NCBI GenBank assembly: GCA_022736535.1
Contig: DZCT01000291.1
Coordinates: 1 to 6,431 of the forward strand
Reading direction: 5' to 3'
From: Desulfatirhabdium butyrativorans
GTDB taxonomy: Bacteria > Desulfobacterota > Desulfobacteria > Desulfobacterales > JAIFKL01
Length of the DNA: 6,431 nt
The position numbers and the translations under genes were made by a program. Of the stretch, positions 5,123 through 6,431 are shown in pieces. The notes under the pieces were generated by a model. The model was not told the DNA's origin. It searched no databases and saw only the letters and a program-made list of their open reading frames with translations. The number at the start of each line of letters is the position of its first letter. Within the stretch, counting starts at the first letter, position 1.

Positions 5123-6379
5123 ATGAATTATGACATTAAAGATATAAACTTGGCAGATGGCGGACGGCTCCGCATTGAATGGGCAAATCAGAGTATGCCA
5201 GTGCTGAACCGCATCCGGCGGCGCTTTGAAAAGGAAAAACCCTTGAACGGGCTTCGATTGGCGGCATGTCTTCACGTCACAACCGAAACTGCTTCGCTGA
5301 TGCAGACGCTGAAATCCGGCGGCGCCAGTATTTTTCTCTGCGCTTCCAATCCCCTGAGTACACAGGACGATGTGGCGGCTTCCCTTGTGAAGCATGACCA
5401 AATTCCTGTTTTTGCCATCAAAGGCGAAGACAGCAAAACGTATTACAAGCATATCAATGCGGTTCTCGACGCCCAGCCTCAATATACCATGGATGACGGC
5501 GCGGATTTGGTTTCCACGCTTCATTCGGAGCGGTCTGAAATGCTGGGACTTGTCAGGGGCGGCACAGAAGAAACCACCACCGGCATTATCCGGCTCCGAA
5601 GCATGGCTGCGGACGGGGTTTTGAAATATCCCATCATCGCGGTCAACGACGCGCAGACCAAACATTTTTTCGACAACCGCTACGGAACGGGTCAAAGCAC
5701 GCTTGACGGCATGATTCGTGCAACTAACCGCCTGATTGCCGGAACGCATTTTGTAGTCTGCGGATACGGCTGGTGCGGAAAAGGGCTTGCCATGCGGGCA
5801 AAAGGCATGGGCGCGCATGTGGTGGTCACGGAAGTTGAGCCGGTTGCCGCGCTGGAAGCGGTCATGGACGGCTTTTCGGTGATGTCCATCGGAGAAGCGG
5901 CAAAAATCGGCGATTTCTTCTGCACGGTCACCGGAAATATCAAAGTCATCCGAAAAGAGCATTTTGAAACCATGAAAGAAGGGGCAATCGTTGCCAATTC
6001 AGGCCATTTCAATGTTGAACTGGACCTGGAAGGACTGAAAGAGATTTCAACATCTCAGAGAACCATCCGTCCTTTTGTGGAAGAGTTTGTGCTTAAAAAC
6101 GGCAGGCGTGTGAATGTGCTGGGCGAAGGCAGGCTTATCAATCTGGCGGCTGCTGAGGGACATCCTTCAAGCGTCATGGACATGAGTTTTGCCAATCAGG
6201 CGCTCAGTATCGAATACATGGTGAAAAGCGGCGCGGCGCTTGAACGGGCGGTTTATCCGGTTCCCGTGGAAATAGACAAGCAGATTGCCAAAGAAAAATT
6301 GGCGGATATGGGTGTTTTTATTGACGAACTGACACCCGAACAGCAAAAATATCTGGCATCGTGGACAATGGGGACTTAA
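5123..6379 (+). CDS. ahcY: S-adenosylhomocysteine hydrolase (adenosylhomocysteinase), short Thermotoga/archaeal type
   Basis: This NAD-dependent cytoplasmic enzyme splits S-adenosylhomocysteine into homocysteine and adenosine, relieving product inhibition of methyltransferases that use the SAM made by MetK. The 418 residues show CLHVTTETA (49-57, H51), ASNPLSTQDD (74-83) and DDGADL (124-129). EETTTG (149-154) and NDAQTKHFFDNRYGTGQS (175-192, with K180 and D184) follow. Next come the NAD Rossmann loop GYGWCGKG (214-221) with VTEVEP, then NSGHFNVELD (292-301) and GHPSSVMDMSFANQ (346-359). It ends at IDELTPEQQKYLASW plus a few residues. The long C-terminal PFKPDHYRY tail of the eukaryotic/proteobacterial type, which closes over the neighbouring subunit's NAD, is missing, as is that type's internal insertion. 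GGA of the likely ribosome site (5102-5107) is rather far, 15 bases, from the ATG. It is 132 bases downstream of metK. Confidence 0.97.
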   Translation: MNYDIKDINLADGGRLRIEWANQSMPVLNRIRRRFEKEKPLNGLRLAACLHVTTETASLMQTLKSGGASIFLCASNPLSTQDDVAASLVKHDQIPVFAIKGEDSKTYYKHINAVLDAQPQYTMDDGADLVSTLHSERSEMLGLVRGGTEETTTGIIRLRSMAADGVLKYPIIAVNDAQTKHFFDNRYGTGQSTLDGMIRATNRLIAGTHFVVCGYGWCGKGLAMRAKGMGAHVVVTEVEPVAALEAVMDGFSVMSIGEAAKIGDFFCTVTGNIKVIRKEHFETMKEGAIVANSGHFNVELDLEGLKEISTSQRTIRPFVEEFVLKNGRRVNVLGEGRLINLAAAEGHPSSVMDMSFANQALSIEYMVKSGAALERAVYPVPVEIDKQIAKEKLADMGVFIDELTPEQQKYLASWTMGT

Positions 6380-6431
6380 CCCCACCCCACCCCCGACCCC
6401 TCCCCAAAGGGGAGGGGAGAGGGGGACCGGG
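6380..6431. terminator. C/G-rich hairpin after ahcY, possible terminator and dispersed repeat
   Basis: CCCCTCCCC (6397-6405) and GGGGAGGGG (6409-6417) form a perfect 9-bp stem with an AAA loop, beginning 18 bases after the ahcY stop. Upstream C-runs (6380-6383, 6385-6388, 6390-6394) add quadruplex potential on the minus strand. No T-tract is visible before the window ends. It may be a transcription end or simply another intergenic repeat, cut by the window edge. Confidence 0.5.

Noticed and set aside
4706..5962. A 418-codon minus-strand open frame
   Set aside because: It lies opposite the end of metK and most of ahcY, both of which have full conserved motifs, and it crosses the inverted repeat between them. 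It shows no recognisable domain and is an antisense shadow.

Overview
The window is a chromosomal segment with four protein genes: one on the minus strand (96-1094) and three on the plus strand (2556-6379). They are separated by intergenic DNA unusually rich in small repeats. The housekeeping genes are bacterial. A Thermotoga/archaeal-type short S-adenosylhomocysteinase, moderate GC and dense palindromic repeats would fit a repeat-laden, possibly anaerobic bacterium such as a Desulfobacterota member. That placement is inference from style, since no rRNA or lineage marker is present.

Left part (1-1800, minus strand): an intact periplasmic substrate-binding protein of the NitT/TauT/SsuA (NMT1-like) type lies at 96-1094. 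Immediately upstream of it in transcription is the decayed C-terminal remnant of a tandem paralogue (1113-about 1800). The remnant carries two unrelated MITE-like insertions. One (1219-1401) has 18-bp terminal inverted repeats and sits between TA dinucleotides. The other (1556-1727) has terminal inverted repeats of about 22 bp and a perfect 8-bp target duplication. A partial copy of the first element lies in opposite orientation at the left window edge, so the intact gene is bracketed by inverted copies. No permease or ATPase of the transporter is in the window.

Middle (1801-2555): no gene is seen. It holds a palindromic repeat (1980-2054), a nested palindrome of about 290 bp with two tandem hairpin units (2091-2383), and then a near-consensus sigma-70 promoter (2401-2429) and a strong Shine-Dalgarno (2542-2550) for panC. 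The best panC start is an ATC codon at 2556 rather than the first ATG at 2583.

Right part (2556-6431, plus strand): panC (pantothenate synthetase) is followed by metK (SAM synthetase) and ahcY (S-adenosylhomocysteine hydrolase). MetK and AhcY are the entry and exit of the methyl cycle: methionine to SAM, methyl transfer, then SAH to homocysteine plus adenosine. PanC serves coenzyme A synthesis and has no obvious link to that cycle. Each gap carries a different repeat: a G-rich heptamer array with quadruplex potential after panC, three copies of a GC-hairpin repeat before metK, a long imperfect inverted repeat between metK and ahcY, and a C/G-rich hairpin after ahcY.

I found no CRISPR array, tRNA, rRNA or transposase, and no defence or other novel protein system. 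The notable content is the probable non-AUG start of panC and the layered palindromic elements.
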